Assembly: GCA_910579995.1 (NCBI GenBank)
Contig: CAJTWH010000040.1
Span: 1-9,608, forward strand
Length of the DNA stretch: 9,608 bases
Direction of reading: 5' to 3'
Source of the DNA: an uncultured Muribaculaceae bacterium
GTDB taxonomy: Bacteria; Bacteroidota; Bacteroidia; Bacteroidales; Muribaculaceae
Part shown: piece after piece, positions 1 to 7,414 of the stretch
Position numbering within the stretch: the stretch's first letter is position 1
Layout: the number at the start of each line of letters is the position of its first letter
Program-made: the position numbers and the translations under genes
The notes under the pieces: model-generated
What the model was told of the DNA's origin: nothing
What the model saw: only the letters and a program-made list of their open reading frames with translations
Database searches by the model: none

Positions 1-60
1 AATCGAACCGGGGACACAAGGATTTTCAGTCCTTTGCTCTACCAACTGAGCTATAACACC
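1..60 (-). tRNA. tRNA-Phe (anticodon GAA), 5' part; 3' end lies outside the window
   Basis: Read on the minus strand from 60 down, the sequence folds as a tRNA. It has a 7-nt acceptor 5' strand, TA at positions 8-9, a D stem GCTC/GAGC around an AGTTGGTA loop, and an anticodon stem AAGGA/TCCTT. The anticodon loop is CTGAAAA, which puts GAA at 34-36, so the tRNA decodes Phe. The T-stem 5' strand CCCCG and the start of the TTCGATT loop follow, and then the window ends. The 3' half of the T arm, the acceptor 3' strand and any CCA are therefore not visible. The gene has a matching promoter at 94-125. Confidence 0.96.
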
Positions 61-65
61 TTTTT

Positions 66-91
66 GCGCTTGGGCTTTTGCCCTTTTGCGC
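66..91 (-). other. Nested inverted repeat in the tRNA-Phe 5' leader
   Basis: Two perfect stems are nested. GCGC at 66-69 pairs with GCGC at 88-91, and GGGC at 72-75 pairs with GCCC at 80-83. The linkers are TT (70-71), TTTT (76-79) and TTTT (84-87). The element sits between the -7 box of the tRNA-Phe promoter and the mature tRNA 5' end at 60, so most of it should be transcribed in the precursor leader. If transcription starts about four bases past the -7 box, the outermost pairs would be at the very 5' end. It may shape RNase P processing or protect the 5' end; that role is inference. It lacks a following T-tract on the minus strand, so it does not look like a terminator. Confidence 0.6.
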
Positions 92-93
92 TG

Positions 94-125
94 CAAAGTT
101 AGGGACTTTTTTTTTACTGTGCAAA
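94..125 (-). promoter_or_regulatory. tRNA-Phe promoter (Bacteroidota -33/-7 type)
   Basis: On the minus strand the -33 box TTTG (122-125) is followed by exactly 20 nt and the -7 box TAACTTTG (94-101). This matches the Bacteroidota primary-sigma consensus TTTG/TAnnTTTG. The region immediately upstream (126-155) is a run of A- and T-tracts that could act like an UP element. The same boxes with the same spacing precede the tRNA-Met gene at the other end of the window. The last bases of the spacer (TCCC) are also identical between the two. Confidence 0.85.
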
Positions 126-184
126 TTTTTTTGAAAGTTTTTTTGAAAATTTTTTAGGGCGTTTTCCTAACTTGCTGATAATGA

Positions 185-1237
185 TTATTTAAAGCGTTGG
201 AGCAATTCTGTCTGTTTTGTTTTGGCTATCTTGACTGTTTCTGCTTTTGTTGAGCCGGGGAATGTGGATTGATCCGGAATCAATACTTTTTGGCCGGGGC
301 GGATACGGTTTGGATTGGGAATTTTGTCGCTGTTGGCTTCATAGATGAATACCCAGTAACTTGATTCTCCATAATGTTTTTTGGCAAGGCGGATGAGGCT
401 TACGTCTACGGTGTCGTAAACGGGCTTCTTTTCTTCCTGTGCGGGGGCGGGAGTTACCTCAGCCGGCGCTGCCGGAGTGGTAGCGGCGACATCCGGAGTG
501 GAATTCTCTTGCTGCATTGGTGCGATGTCTTCTACTGATACTTCTTCAATCTGCAAGTCGGCAGGTTCGGGTGATTCTTCTTCGATTTGTGGACGCGGTG
601 TTACCGGTGTGGTATATACTGCTGCCAGATATGCACCGGCAATGACTGCAAGGAATATTAGGCCGATCCAAAGCCAAAGTAGATTGCGCCTTGGTTTTTC
701 GGGTTCGTGAGCGGTTATTACCCTTTCCGGTTCTTCTTCCGGTTCTTCCGGAGTGATGACTTCTGCGGTCACGGCCGGCTCTTCCTCCTCTTCTTCGGGC
801 CAGCGTAGAGTCTGGGGCTCCGGCTCCTGACGATGTTCAATTTCCTGCTGTGGTTCCGGCTCTTCTTCTGGCTCGGCCAAGAATACGGGAGTTTCATCTT
901 CATCGTGAGTTTCTTCCACCGGAGTCTCTTGCTGGGGTTCATCAAATGTGACTCCATCGGCAAGTTCGACTGCTGAGAACACTTCGAAGGGGCGGTTCAG
1001 CTCGGCTGCAAGATCTTTGTCGGGGGTGAATGCCACTGTCGTGTTGCCTGAGTCAAGGTCATTGGCTACGGGTCGGAAGGTGCCGATACCTTTTATGGTT
1101 ATTGTGTGGCCTGCTGCAACGTTGTCTTCCACAGTAGCGAAAAGTGCCCGCAGGAACTTACGGGCCGTGTTGTTGTCAACTCCCGACACCGCTGCCAGGC
1201 GCGTTATGAGTTGCGAAAGAGTTATAGTATTGTTCAT
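185..1237 (-). CDS. Membrane-anchored HU-family DNA-binding protein with C-terminal LysM-like domain
   Basis: This 350-residue protein has four visible parts. Residues 1-95 resemble an HU/IHF fold, with helices around SQLITRLAAVSGV, the turn GIGTF at 50-54 and the closing segment FTPDKDLAAELN; the usual RNPKTG of the DNA-binding arm is not recognisable. Residues 96-180 are a very acidic Glu/Pro-rich linker. KPRR (181-184) precedes one hydrophobic segment at about 185-208, which by the positive-inside rule puts the HU end in the cytoplasm. After a Pro/Ala/Glu linker, residues 274-321 resemble LysM (LIRLAKKHYG, a WVFIYEAN segment, RIRPGQKVLIP). Such HU-LysM proteins are known in Bacteroidota. 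The inferred role is tethering DNA to the envelope or peptidoglycan. The start at 1237 fits the HU N-terminus and lies about 20 nt after the predicted transcription start. No Shine-Dalgarno is seen. It has its own promoter and is separated from the upstream LRR gene by a terminator. Confidence 0.88.
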   Translation of the reverse strand: MNNTITLSQLITRLAAVSGVDNNTARKFLRALFATVEDNVAAGHTITIKGIGTFRPVANDLDSGNTTVAFTPDKDLAAELNRPFEVFSAVELADGVTFDEPQQETPVEETHDEDETPVFLAEPEEEPEPQQEIEHRQEPEPQTLRWPEEEEEEPAVTAEVITPEEPEEEPERVITAHEPEKPRRNLLWLWIGLIFLAVIAGAYLAAVYTTPVTPRPQIEEESPEPADLQIEEVSVEDIAPMQQENSTPDVAATTPAAPAEVTPAPAQEEKKPVYDTVDVSLIRLAKKHYGESSYWVFIYEANSDKIPNPNRIRPGQKVLIPDQSTFPGSTKAETVKIAKTKQTELLQRFK

Positions 1238-1257
1238 TTTGTCAATTTGAGAAATAT

Positions 1258-1283
1258 CGGCATAAAGTTAGTCATAAATGCCG
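1258..1283. promoter_or_regulatory. Inverted repeat overlapping the HU-LysM promoter -7 box
   Basis: CGGCAT at 1258-1263 and ATGCCG at 1278-1283 form a perfect 6-bp inverted repeat with a 14-nt centre. The centre contains nearly all of the -7 box (1263-1270). Its position would suit a repressor operator, but no regulator is identifiable here, and a 6-bp repeat can arise by chance. Confidence 0.3.
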
Positions 1284-1294
1284 ACATGAGCAAA
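1263..1294 (-). promoter_or_regulatory. Promoter of the HU-LysM gene
   Basis: On the minus strand TTTG (1291-1294), a 20-nt spacer and TAACTTTA (1263-1270) match the TTTG-N20-TAnnTTTG pattern at all but the last base of the -7 box. Transcription would start near 1259, giving a leader of about 20 nt before the ATG at 1237. The leader has no clear Shine-Dalgarno, as is usual in this phylum. Confidence 0.65.
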
Positions 1295-1330
1295 AGATTT
1301 TTACGTTGACATGGCTGTTGCAGCCCGGAA

Positions 1331-1363
1331 ATAAAACAAGCCGACTCATGAGAGCCGGCTTGT
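1331..1363 (-). terminator. Intrinsic terminator after the LRR protein gene
   Basis: On the minus strand, 18 nt after the LRR stop codon, a 12-bp stem (one G-T wobble) closes a TCAT tetraloop. The arms are ACAAGCCGGCTC and GAGTCGGCTTGT (1336-1363). The stem runs into TTTATTT. The strength of the stem and the T-rich tail support rho-independent termination. It would separate the protease/LRR unit from the HU-LysM gene downstream. Confidence 0.85.
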
Positions 1364-1381
1364 AAAGGATATCAGAGGATG

Positions 1382-4300
1382 TTATCGGTAGAGGACTTTG
1401 CTTGTCTTTTTGCCTTGGCGGACAATGTAGACATTGCCGGCTTGCGGGTTGGCCACGCGCATACCCTGAAGATTGAAGTATTCTTTCTCGGCATTGTCAT
1501 CGGCAGTGATGTCCTCAATGCCGGTGGTTACGTCGAGCAGGGGAGTGTAGAGGAAGAGGTTGGGGAAGGCTTCGTTGGTGAGCACACACATAACTCCGCT
1601 ATATGTGATGAGGAATGTTGTCACTCCGTCGTTGACGATAAATTCTTCACCTGCGACGAGTTCTTCGCCGTTCATGTTGCCATAATCGTCGATTTCGGGT
1701 ACTCCTACAAACCAGCGGTATGTAGTGGGATAATCGCCTACATTTGCCTGCGACGACAGGTCTACCTTGCCATCGATACATTCTACATCGAGCGGACGCT
1801 GGCTGCCATAGTTGTATACGGCATATTTGTCAGTTCCGTCGGCATTGAGGGCTGCGGGAAGAGTGGCGAAAGTAAACGAGTTCACAACAAGCGACAGCAC
1901 GCGCAGACGGGTGAGGGATGAAACGTCGATGGTAGTGAAGTTGTTGTGGCCCAGATCAAGTTGGTCAAGGTTGGTGATACCGCTGAAATCTATTTGGCTG
2001 AGCTGGTTGCCGGCTGCATAGAATAGCCAGAGGTTCGGATGGTTGCCAAACTTGATGTCGGTGAGCTGGTTGCTGCCAAGATAGAGCTGCTCGAGTTTCG
2101 GGAATGCGCTTACGTCGATTGTCTCAAACTTGTTGGCTGCAAGGCTCAGAAGCGTGATGTTTGTATGTGCTGTAAGGTCTTTTACATCAGTAAACGCATT
2201 GCCTGAAAGGTTGAGCTCTACGAGCTTGTCGGTGTTGGTGGGCAGGGTGATGTTGCTCAAGCCGGCGTTATATACCATCAGCGATGTCGCGTCGGCAAGT
2301 TTCGAGCCGTCGAATGAGCTCATTGACACGCCGTCGATTGAGAATACGGTGATGTGTTCGTCGGTTGAGTATGTATATGCTTTGGCAGTCGCACCGGCTA
2401 TAGTCTTGGCTGTGAATTGGCGGTATGATGTTCCGAGAACGTATTGTTCTACCACGCTGCCGTCTCCGCTCCAGTCGATGTAGACAGCTGTTCCTTCTTT
2501 GTCAGAGGTGAACGAAAGAGCAGCTTCCTGACCTCCGGTCGGGGTGGTGAATGAGGCGATCAGATTTGTAGGCATGGCGGCCGCCTCCATTACAGTGGTG
2601 CAGAGAGCGTTTTCACCGGTAAACTGCGGGTATGCCGGGTTTGTCATCTCGCAATATACCATCTTGCCTACAGCGGGAGTCATGAATGAGGTAGAGCCGT
2701 TGGTTAGGCGGTAGTCAACGCCTTCGGTAAGTGTCACACCTGCGGTGGTTTTCCATGTATAGACAGTACCTACACCGTCTACAACATAGTTCTGTGCGCT
2801 CAGGTTAGCGCCCGGAGCCTTGGCCGGCATTACGATTTTTGCCTGAGGAGCATAGATGTAGGTAGCTGTTGCTGCCGGTGCTGTAGGCATATTGGCAAAT
2901 GTGAAAGCATTGTTGCTCAAGTCAAGATATGCCATGCCGTCCTGATCGGGGAGTGTGATCTCTGTAAGCTGGTTGTACGACACATCCACGCGGTCGGCAT
3001 TATACATATATGATGTATTGATTGCCGTAAGCTGGTTGTGGCTGATGTTGAAGTTGACGATATTCTCAAATTCCTTTTGTCCGAAAGTGGTGAATTTGTT
3101 GTAGCTCAGGTCAAGATTCTTGATAGAGCGCTCGTCGTTGAGAGTAATGGTGGAGAGTTCGTTGTTGCTCAGGTTTATGTCGGCGAGAATGGTCTTTGAG
3201 TATGCACCATTGATTCCGGCAAGGGTCAGGCCGTTGAGGAAGTGGTTGCCTGTCATCTCAAGGCTGCGCAGCTTGCGGTTGTAGCGCAGGTCAATGTTGT
3301 AGAGCTCTGTAGAGCGCAGGCGCAGTTGCTCAATTTCTGTGGCGGCATGGATGTCAAACGATGTGAGATACATGTCGTCGATAGCAAATGCTGTCAGTAC
3401 GTCGCCCTCGGCTGTGAGCACTTTCACTTCGCTGCTGCCTTTCTTGGTGAACACTACGTTAGGAGTGTCTCCAAGTAGCTCGGTAGTCACGGGGAGTTCT
3501 ACGAGATTGCCGTCGCCAGGGTTGATATAAATGGTTTTGGGCGTCGTGGCGGAGGCTCCGGCAATGCCCACAGAGAGTTTAATCTGAGTGCCGTCGCCAA
3601 CGATAGTGCCGAATTTCACCATTTCGCTCGGTTTGCCGTAGTTTGCTTCGGTCTTGACCATGAAGCGGGTAGTATTGATTGGCACACCCACAAATGCGCT
3701 GTTGGCAAAAGAGAGGTAGAGCGAGTCGCTGCTTGCTTTCTTAAGAGTGACGATACCGTCGGCATAGTCGTAGTACGAAGCGTCAAGTTTGTTGCTCGTG
3801 TTGGTGACAACATTGTAGGCATAGAGCTCGCAGTCGGTGGTTGTGCCGTTGCGGAGCACCTTGTCGGCAAGATTGATCGTCATGCCCTCGGCATACGACT
3901 TCTCTACCGGCATGGGGCGCTGCTCATAGCGGTAGTCATACCAAGCCGGATCGGGGTCGGGCAGCGTAGCGAATGTGAAGTTGTTGTTGCTGATATCGAA
4001 GTTGCTGAGTTTGGAGAGATTGGCAACATTTATGGTAGTGAGGTAGTTGCGGCCCAGATAGAGGTTGTCTACATTAGGGTTGTTGCTCAGGTCGATTTCT
4101 GTAAGTTGGTTGCCCGTGAGTGATATGAATGTCAGAAGAGGGTTGTGGCTCAAGTCTATCTTGCTGAATTTGCAGTCTGTGTTGAGAGTGCCCGAGGTAT
4201 GGCCGGCGTAGAATTGGGTGAGCTTGGCGTTGTTGCTCAGGTCAATTTCTGTAATGCCGCTGTCTTCGATATTGAGAACGGTGAGTTCTGTATTCTTGCT

Positions 4301-4996
4301 CACATCAAGTGTGCGGATAGGGCAGAGGTCTACGGCGAGGCGCAGCAGACGGGGGCACTGCGACGGGTCGAGATGAGTCAGTGACAAGTTGTGATATGCG
4401 TCGAAACTCATCAGGTTGGGGTATGTGGTAATATCGAAATTGGGATCGATATAATCGATGATGTCAACTTCGAGGATAAGCAGATTGGGGTGGTCGGTGC
4501 CTACAACCAGAGGTGTCTCCGGAGTGAAGGGGTTGTCGGTAAGGTAGATAGCCGACAGCTTGGTATATTTCGACAGGTCGAGACGCTGCAGCTGATTGTG
4601 CTGCAGGTCAATAATCTCGAGATTGGTGCAATCGCCGAATTCGATCCATTCGATATAGGCGCCTTCACCGTCGAAATAGTCTATCAGGCTTGCGTCGCCA
4701 TATATTTTCACGATACCTTCTTTGTCGACATTACAGGTAATGCTTGTCGCTTTGATAGCTGAGGCTTCAGTGTCGAATGTGGCAGGCTCAATCTCCATCT
4801 CGCCTGATGTGGCGCCACAGTCAAAGTCTATCCATGTAGTCTCTGTTGAGCCAAGACGGATAGTGAAGCTGTTCGACGACCCTTGCAAGTCGTAGATAGC
4901 AGTCTTGAAAGTGATGATAGGCTCTTCGGTCTCCGCTGCGAAAGAGCAGAGCACGGCCGTCATCATTGCAAGAAATGCCAATGTGATTTTCTTCAT
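1382..4996 (-). CDS. Large secreted leucine-rich-repeat protein with three PKD-like/LRR/Ig-like modules and T9SS-like tail
   Basis: The chosen start gives 1204 residues beginning MKKITLAFLAMM, a typical signal peptide cleaved near residue 20. An in-frame ATG at 5032 would add 12 polar residues in front of the signal and is unlikely to be used. The mature protein repeats one plan three times. First comes a beta-rich, PKD-like segment with a D-G motif (WIDFDCGA at 55, IYINPGDG at 489, VYIDWSGDG at 838). Next comes a block of 21-24-residue LRRs of the form LxxLDLSxNxLTxI (about 124-345, 555-700 and 900-1045). Each block ends in a cap with FTFATLP or FTFANMP, followed by an Ig-like segment of about 90 residues (370-450, 727-805, 1075-1155). 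The C-terminus (YFNLQGMRV, NVYIV, KVLYR; about 1172-1204) resembles short T9SS sorting tails. The LRR type is closer to internalin/SDS22-like repeats than to BspA/TpLRR. It is probably a surface ligand-binding protein; the ligand is unknown. It lies 55 nt after the protease gene and is likely in one operon with it. Confidence 0.88.
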   Translation of the reverse strand: MKKITLAFLAMMTAVLCSFAAETEEPIITFKTAIYDLQGSSNSFTIRLGSTETTWIDFDCGATSGEMEIEPATFDTEASAIKATSITCNVDKEGIVKIYGDASLIDYFDGEGAYIEWIEFGDCTNLEIIDLQHNQLQRLDLSKYTKLSAIYLTDNPFTPETPLVVGTDHPNLLILEVDIIDYIDPNFDITTYPNLMSFDAYHNLSLTHLDPSQCPRLLRLAVDLCPIRTLDVSKNTELTVLNIEDSGITEIDLSNNAKLTQFYAGHTSGTLNTDCKFSKIDLSHNPLLTFISLTGNQLTEIDLSNNPNVDNLYLGRNYLTTINVANLSKLSNFDISNNNFTFATLPDPDPAWYDYRYEQRPMPVEKSYAEGMTINLADKVLRNGTTTDCELYAYNVVTNTSNKLDASYYDYADGIVTLKKASSDSLYLSFANSAFVGVPINTTRFMVKTEANYGKPSEMVKFGTIVGDGTQIKLSVGIAGASATTPKTIYINPGDGNLVELPVTTELLGDTPNVVFTKKGSSEVKVLTAEGDVLTAFAIDDMYLTSFDIHAATEIEQLRLRSTELYNIDLRYNRKLRSLEMTGNHFLNGLTLAGINGAYSKTILADINLSNNELSTITLNDERSIKNLDLSYNKFTTFGQKEFENIVNFNISHNQLTAINTSYMYNADRVDVSYNQLTEITLPDQDGMAYLDLSNNAFTFANMPTAPAATATYIYAPQAKIVMPAKAPGANLSAQNYVVDGVGTVYTWKTTAGVTLTEGVDYRLTNGSTSFMTPAVGKMVYCEMTNPAYPQFTGENALCTTVMEAAAMPTNLIASFTTPTGGQEAALSFTSDKEGTAVYIDWSGDGSVVEQYVLGTSYRQFTAKTIAGATAKAYTYSTDEHITVFSIDGVSMSSFDGSKLADATSLMVYNAGLSNITLPTNTDKLVELNLSGNAFTDVKDLTAHTNITLLSLAANKFETIDVSAFPKLEQLYLGSNQLTDIKFGNHPNLWLFYAAGNQLSQIDFSGITNLDQLDLGHNNFTTIDVSSLTRLRVLSLVVNSFTFATLPAALNADGTDKYAVYNYGSQRPLDVECIDGKVDLSSQANVGDYPTTYRWFVGVPEIDDYGNMNGEELVAGEEFIVNDGVTTFLITYSGVMCVLTNEAFPNLFLYTPLLDVTTGIEDITADDNAEKEYFNLQGMRVANPQAGNVYIVRQGKKTSKVLYR
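4079..4254 (-). repeat. Near-identical 26-bp DNA repeats within the first LRR block
   Basis: Bases 4079-4104 and 4229-4254 differ at one position (25 of 26 identical) and lie exactly 150 bp (50 codons) apart in frame. They encode LTEIDLSNNP and ITEIDLSNNA. Related but more diverged copies occur near 2911 and 3161. This is more nucleotide identity than the protein repeat requires and fits internal duplication or gene conversion. Confidence 0.6.
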
Positions 4997-5051
4997 ATTT
5001 TGGTTTGTTAGTTGGTTATTATATGTATTCAATGTCGTGGCCGGCGTAAAC

Positions 5052-7319
5052 TTACTGCCTTACTATGATTTTGCGTGAGTGAATGCCGTTTACGTTCACG
5101 ATATAGGCGCCCGGAGTGAGAACCGATGCGTCAAGGGTGAGGGTGTCTCCGTCGCCCTTGTCGGTCAAGGCAAGGCTGCCCGACATGTTGTAGACCTTGG
5201 CGTCGATATTCTCTGCACCAGCGAGGAAAAGCTCAAATGTCTTGCCGTCGCTCTTTATCATCAGTGCGTTGCCGTCGGCTTCCACATTGCCGAGAGAGGC
5301 TGACGAGCGGCGCAGTACTTCCTTCAGACCTGCGTATGCGTCGAATTTGCCTGCTCCCCATTTCACGGGATTACCGGCCTCAACTTCTTCGTCACGGATT
5401 GAGGTCTTGGCTATGATATCTTTTACCTCTTCGTTTGTAAGAGAGGGGTCGGCTTCGAGCCAGCATGCTATGGAGCCTGCCACGTATGGGGTGGCCATAG
5501 ATGTGCCGCTGGCCGGAGCCCAATAGTTGCGGCGTCCGCTCTCATCATATTGTGCTGCCAGACCGGATTTGTCGATTTTGTCTGCGCCATAGTACTCTTC
5601 ATAATATGTATTGGTTGAAGAAATGATGGCAGCGCCGGGCGCACATACATGCGGCAGAGTGCGGCCATCGGCGAGTGTGCCGTATGAAGAGAAATCGGTG
5701 ATTGTACCGGGTGTGAATTTGCCTTGGTAGTGACGGCGGTAGCCCTCGAGACTGCCGTAGCTGTCGCGGGTGTTGTAGGCTCCGACTACAATGGGTTTAT
5801 AGCCGCATGCCATGTCGGATATCGAACCGTCGCTGCTGCCGTTGTCCCATCCGGCGATACCCATGTTGCTCAGCTCGGCATAGTCAATCTCGTTGTAACA
5901 TTCGATACGCTGACCCGGCTCACCTTCAACGATGAAGCCGAAGAGGTAATTGTCGTTTTTCGGTACAAGTCCATAAGAAACCGCACCCATATACTCGCCT
6001 GAGTACTCGTCAAAGTCGTAGCCTACGCCAACATAGCCCGAAAACGCGTTGTTGAGAGTCGAGCTCACGATTTCGGTGCCATCTTCAACGTAGTCGTCAG
6101 AACTTACAAACCACTTGCCTGCGCCATTTTCTGCGTCAGGATCTGGTTGCATGGTGTAGCCAACTCGGCCGCGTGTCTTGTTATAGGTGACGGCGGTAAG
6201 CTTGATCGGCTTGTCGCTGAAAATATGGAGCATACCATAGAGGAAGCCGGCAGGAATCACCTGTCCGTCAGAGGTCACCATATCCTGTGTGATTGTTGAC
6301 TTGATGAACGATTTGGCCTCTGTGTCGCTTTCTGTAAGGTTTTTGTTTACAGCCAAAGGCACGTCGCCCTCGTTGCCGGCCGACATTACGAGTATAGTCT
6401 CATCTGCCACGAGGTCAAGAGCTTGGTTCATCAGCGCTTTGGGGCTGTGGCTGTTGACGTTCGAGCCAAGCGAGAGGCTCAATACCATCGGCTGTCCGGT
6501 ATAATATCGGTAGTTGAGCATCATGTCGATTGACTGCACGATGAGTTGGTCGACAAGAGTGGTGGTGCCGGCTACAAGATCCGCACCGGTGGCAACACCG
6601 TAATATGGATTGTCGATTTCCTTGATTGTGGCTGTGCTGTTGTCATCGTTTTCGATGGCGGCATTGATTTTACCTTTATATGAGCCGCCGAGAATACCGA
6701 GTGTATGTGAGCCGTGGAAGGTGGTGTTGTTGTCGGTGGTGAAGCGGAAGATATTGTCGCGGTCGTAGGTGTTGCCTACCCAGCCGTCAGGGCTGCTGTT
6801 GTCTATGGCTATATGGGAGAGCAATGCAATACGTGAGTTGCCGTTCTCGTCGCGGAAGTTGATGTGGTTTGCGTCGATACCTTCGTCGCACACTGCCGCG
6901 ATTACTCCTTTGCCGGTGTAGGGGTGGTCAAGTTCATAGCCTTCGTGGAGTTTGTCTACTCCTGAGGCGGCGCGGGCGCGGTCCATAGTGGGGCGTACAC
7001 GGCGCGATATCTCGAGGCGCTCGATACAAGGCAATGCTGCCACTCGCTCTACATCATCGGCTGCCACATTTACAAGGGCGATGTCGCCGATAAGGTTCGA
7101 TACATGCACACCTTCAGCCTCAAGGTCGGCCTTGGTGAACCCTTTGGCGATTTTGGCGAAAGCAAGTATGTTGGATAATTTCTCGCCGGAGCGGCTGCCC
7201 GCTGCCCGGCTCTGTTCCATACGAAGATACATGCGGTCGCTCAGGCTCAGTTGTGCCGACATCGTCGTCGTCATGCCAAGCAGAAGGGCCGCTGCAGTTA
7301 TTCTGTGAATCTTTTTCAT
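5052..7319 (-). CDS. Secreted subtilisin-like serine protease (S8 family) with T9SS type A-like sorting domain
   Basis: This 755-residue protein has a signal peptide (MKKIHRITAAALLLGM, likely cut after SA at 22). Residues 40-112 look like an inhibitor/chaperone prodomain. The S8 catalytic domain spans about 115-670. The triad is visible: Asp145 in VCDEGID, His202 in FHGSHTLGILGG and Ser607 in GTSMATPYVAG. Asn316 in SAGNEGD is the likely oxyanion residue. The Asp motif reads DEG rather than the usual DTG. About 290 residues separate Asn316 from Ser607, against about 65 in subtilisin, and the extra beta-rich insert lies around 330-500. Residues 680-755 form a canonical-looking sorting domain (KVYNMSGSL, LTPGAYIVNV, KIIV). 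It would be exported by Sec, matured by prodomain removal, and released or anchored at the surface by a T9SS; that last step is inference. It probably shares an operon with the LRR gene. Its own promoter is not clear. Confidence 0.93.
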   Translation of the reverse strand: MKKIHRITAAALLLGMTTTMSAQLSLSDRMYLRMEQSRAAGSRSGEKLSNILAFAKIAKGFTKADLEAEGVHVSNLIGDIALVNVAADDVERVAALPCIERLEISRRVRPTMDRARAASGVDKLHEGYELDHPYTGKGVIAAVCDEGIDANHINFRDENGNSRIALLSHIAIDNSSPDGWVGNTYDRDNIFRFTTDNNTTFHGSHTLGILGGSYKGKINAAIENDDNSTATIKEIDNPYYGVATGADLVAGTTTLVDQLIVQSIDMMLNYRYYTGQPMVLSLSLGSNVNSHSPKALMNQALDLVADETILVMSAGNEGDVPLAVNKNLTESDTEAKSFIKSTITQDMVTSDGQVIPAGFLYGMLHIFSDKPIKLTAVTYNKTRGRVGYTMQPDPDAENGAGKWFVSSDDYVEDGTEIVSSTLNNAFSGYVGVGYDFDEYSGEYMGAVSYGLVPKNDNYLFGFIVEGEPGQRIECYNEIDYAELSNMGIAGWDNGSSDGSISDMACGYKPIVVGAYNTRDSYGSLEGYRRHYQGKFTPGTITDFSSYGTLADGRTLPHVCAPGAAIISSTNTYYEEYYGADKIDKSGLAAQYDESGRRNYWAPASGTSMATPYVAGSIACWLEADPSLTNEEVKDIIAKTSIRDEEVEAGNPVKWGAGKFDAYAGLKEVLRRSSASLGNVEADGNALMIKSDGKTFELFLAGAENIDAKVYNMSGSLALTDKGDGDTLTLDASVLTPGAYIVNVNGIHSRKIIVRQ

Positions 7320-7352
7320 TAGTGTGATATGATAGATCTTGATTGGATAAAC

Positions 7353-7399
7353 AACAAAGTTTCATCTCCGCCTTATATCGGCGGAGTCGAGACTTTGTT
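7353..7399 (-). terminator. Two-tier hairpin between the unknown-protein and protease genes (second terminator or leader structure)
   Basis: An inner perfect 7-bp stem (CTCCGCC 7366-7372 with GGCGGAG 7380-7386) has a 7-nt loop. It sits inside an outer 8-bp stem (AACAAAGT 7353-7360 with ACTTTGTT 7392-7399) that extends three further positions imperfectly. On the minus strand it is followed by GTTTAT, a weak T-tract. It may be a second terminator for the upstream gene, a structured leader of the protease mRNA, or a 3'-end stabiliser. The right arm on the minus strand contains AAACTTTG, one base off a -7 box, but no -33 box lies 20 nt upstream. Confidence 0.55.
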
Positions 7400-7414
7400 C
7401 TGTTTTATGGCTTT

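Noticed and set aside
154..170. Terminator after the HU-LysM gene (TTAGG/CCTAA hairpin)
   Set aside because: The stem is only 5 bp and is followed on the minus strand by mixed A/T sequence with no T-run. No convincing terminator is seen before the tRNA-Phe promoter.
1379..1921. Long plus-strand reading frames opposite the LRR, protease and unknown-protein genes
   Set aside because: They are antisense to clearly coding frames with signal peptides, motifs and repeats, and their translations show no domain or signal. They are shadows of the real genes.
4930..4996. LRR protein as a lipoprotein (Cys17 in the signal region)
   Set aside because: The residue before the Cys is Leu, which does not fit a lipobox (Gly, Ala or Ser expected). 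A signal peptidase I site at about residue 20 fits better.
4997..5032. Upstream in-frame ATG at 5032 as the start of the LRR protein
   Set aside because: It adds 12 polar residues in front of an otherwise standard signal peptide starting MKKITLAF at 4996, which would disrupt export. The start at 4996 is favoured.
7327..7358. Promoter directly before the protease gene (TTTG at 7355-7358, 20 nt, TATCATAT)
   Set aside because: The -7 box matches poorly beyond its TA, and transcription would begin only a few bases before the ATG. It is not strong enough to list.
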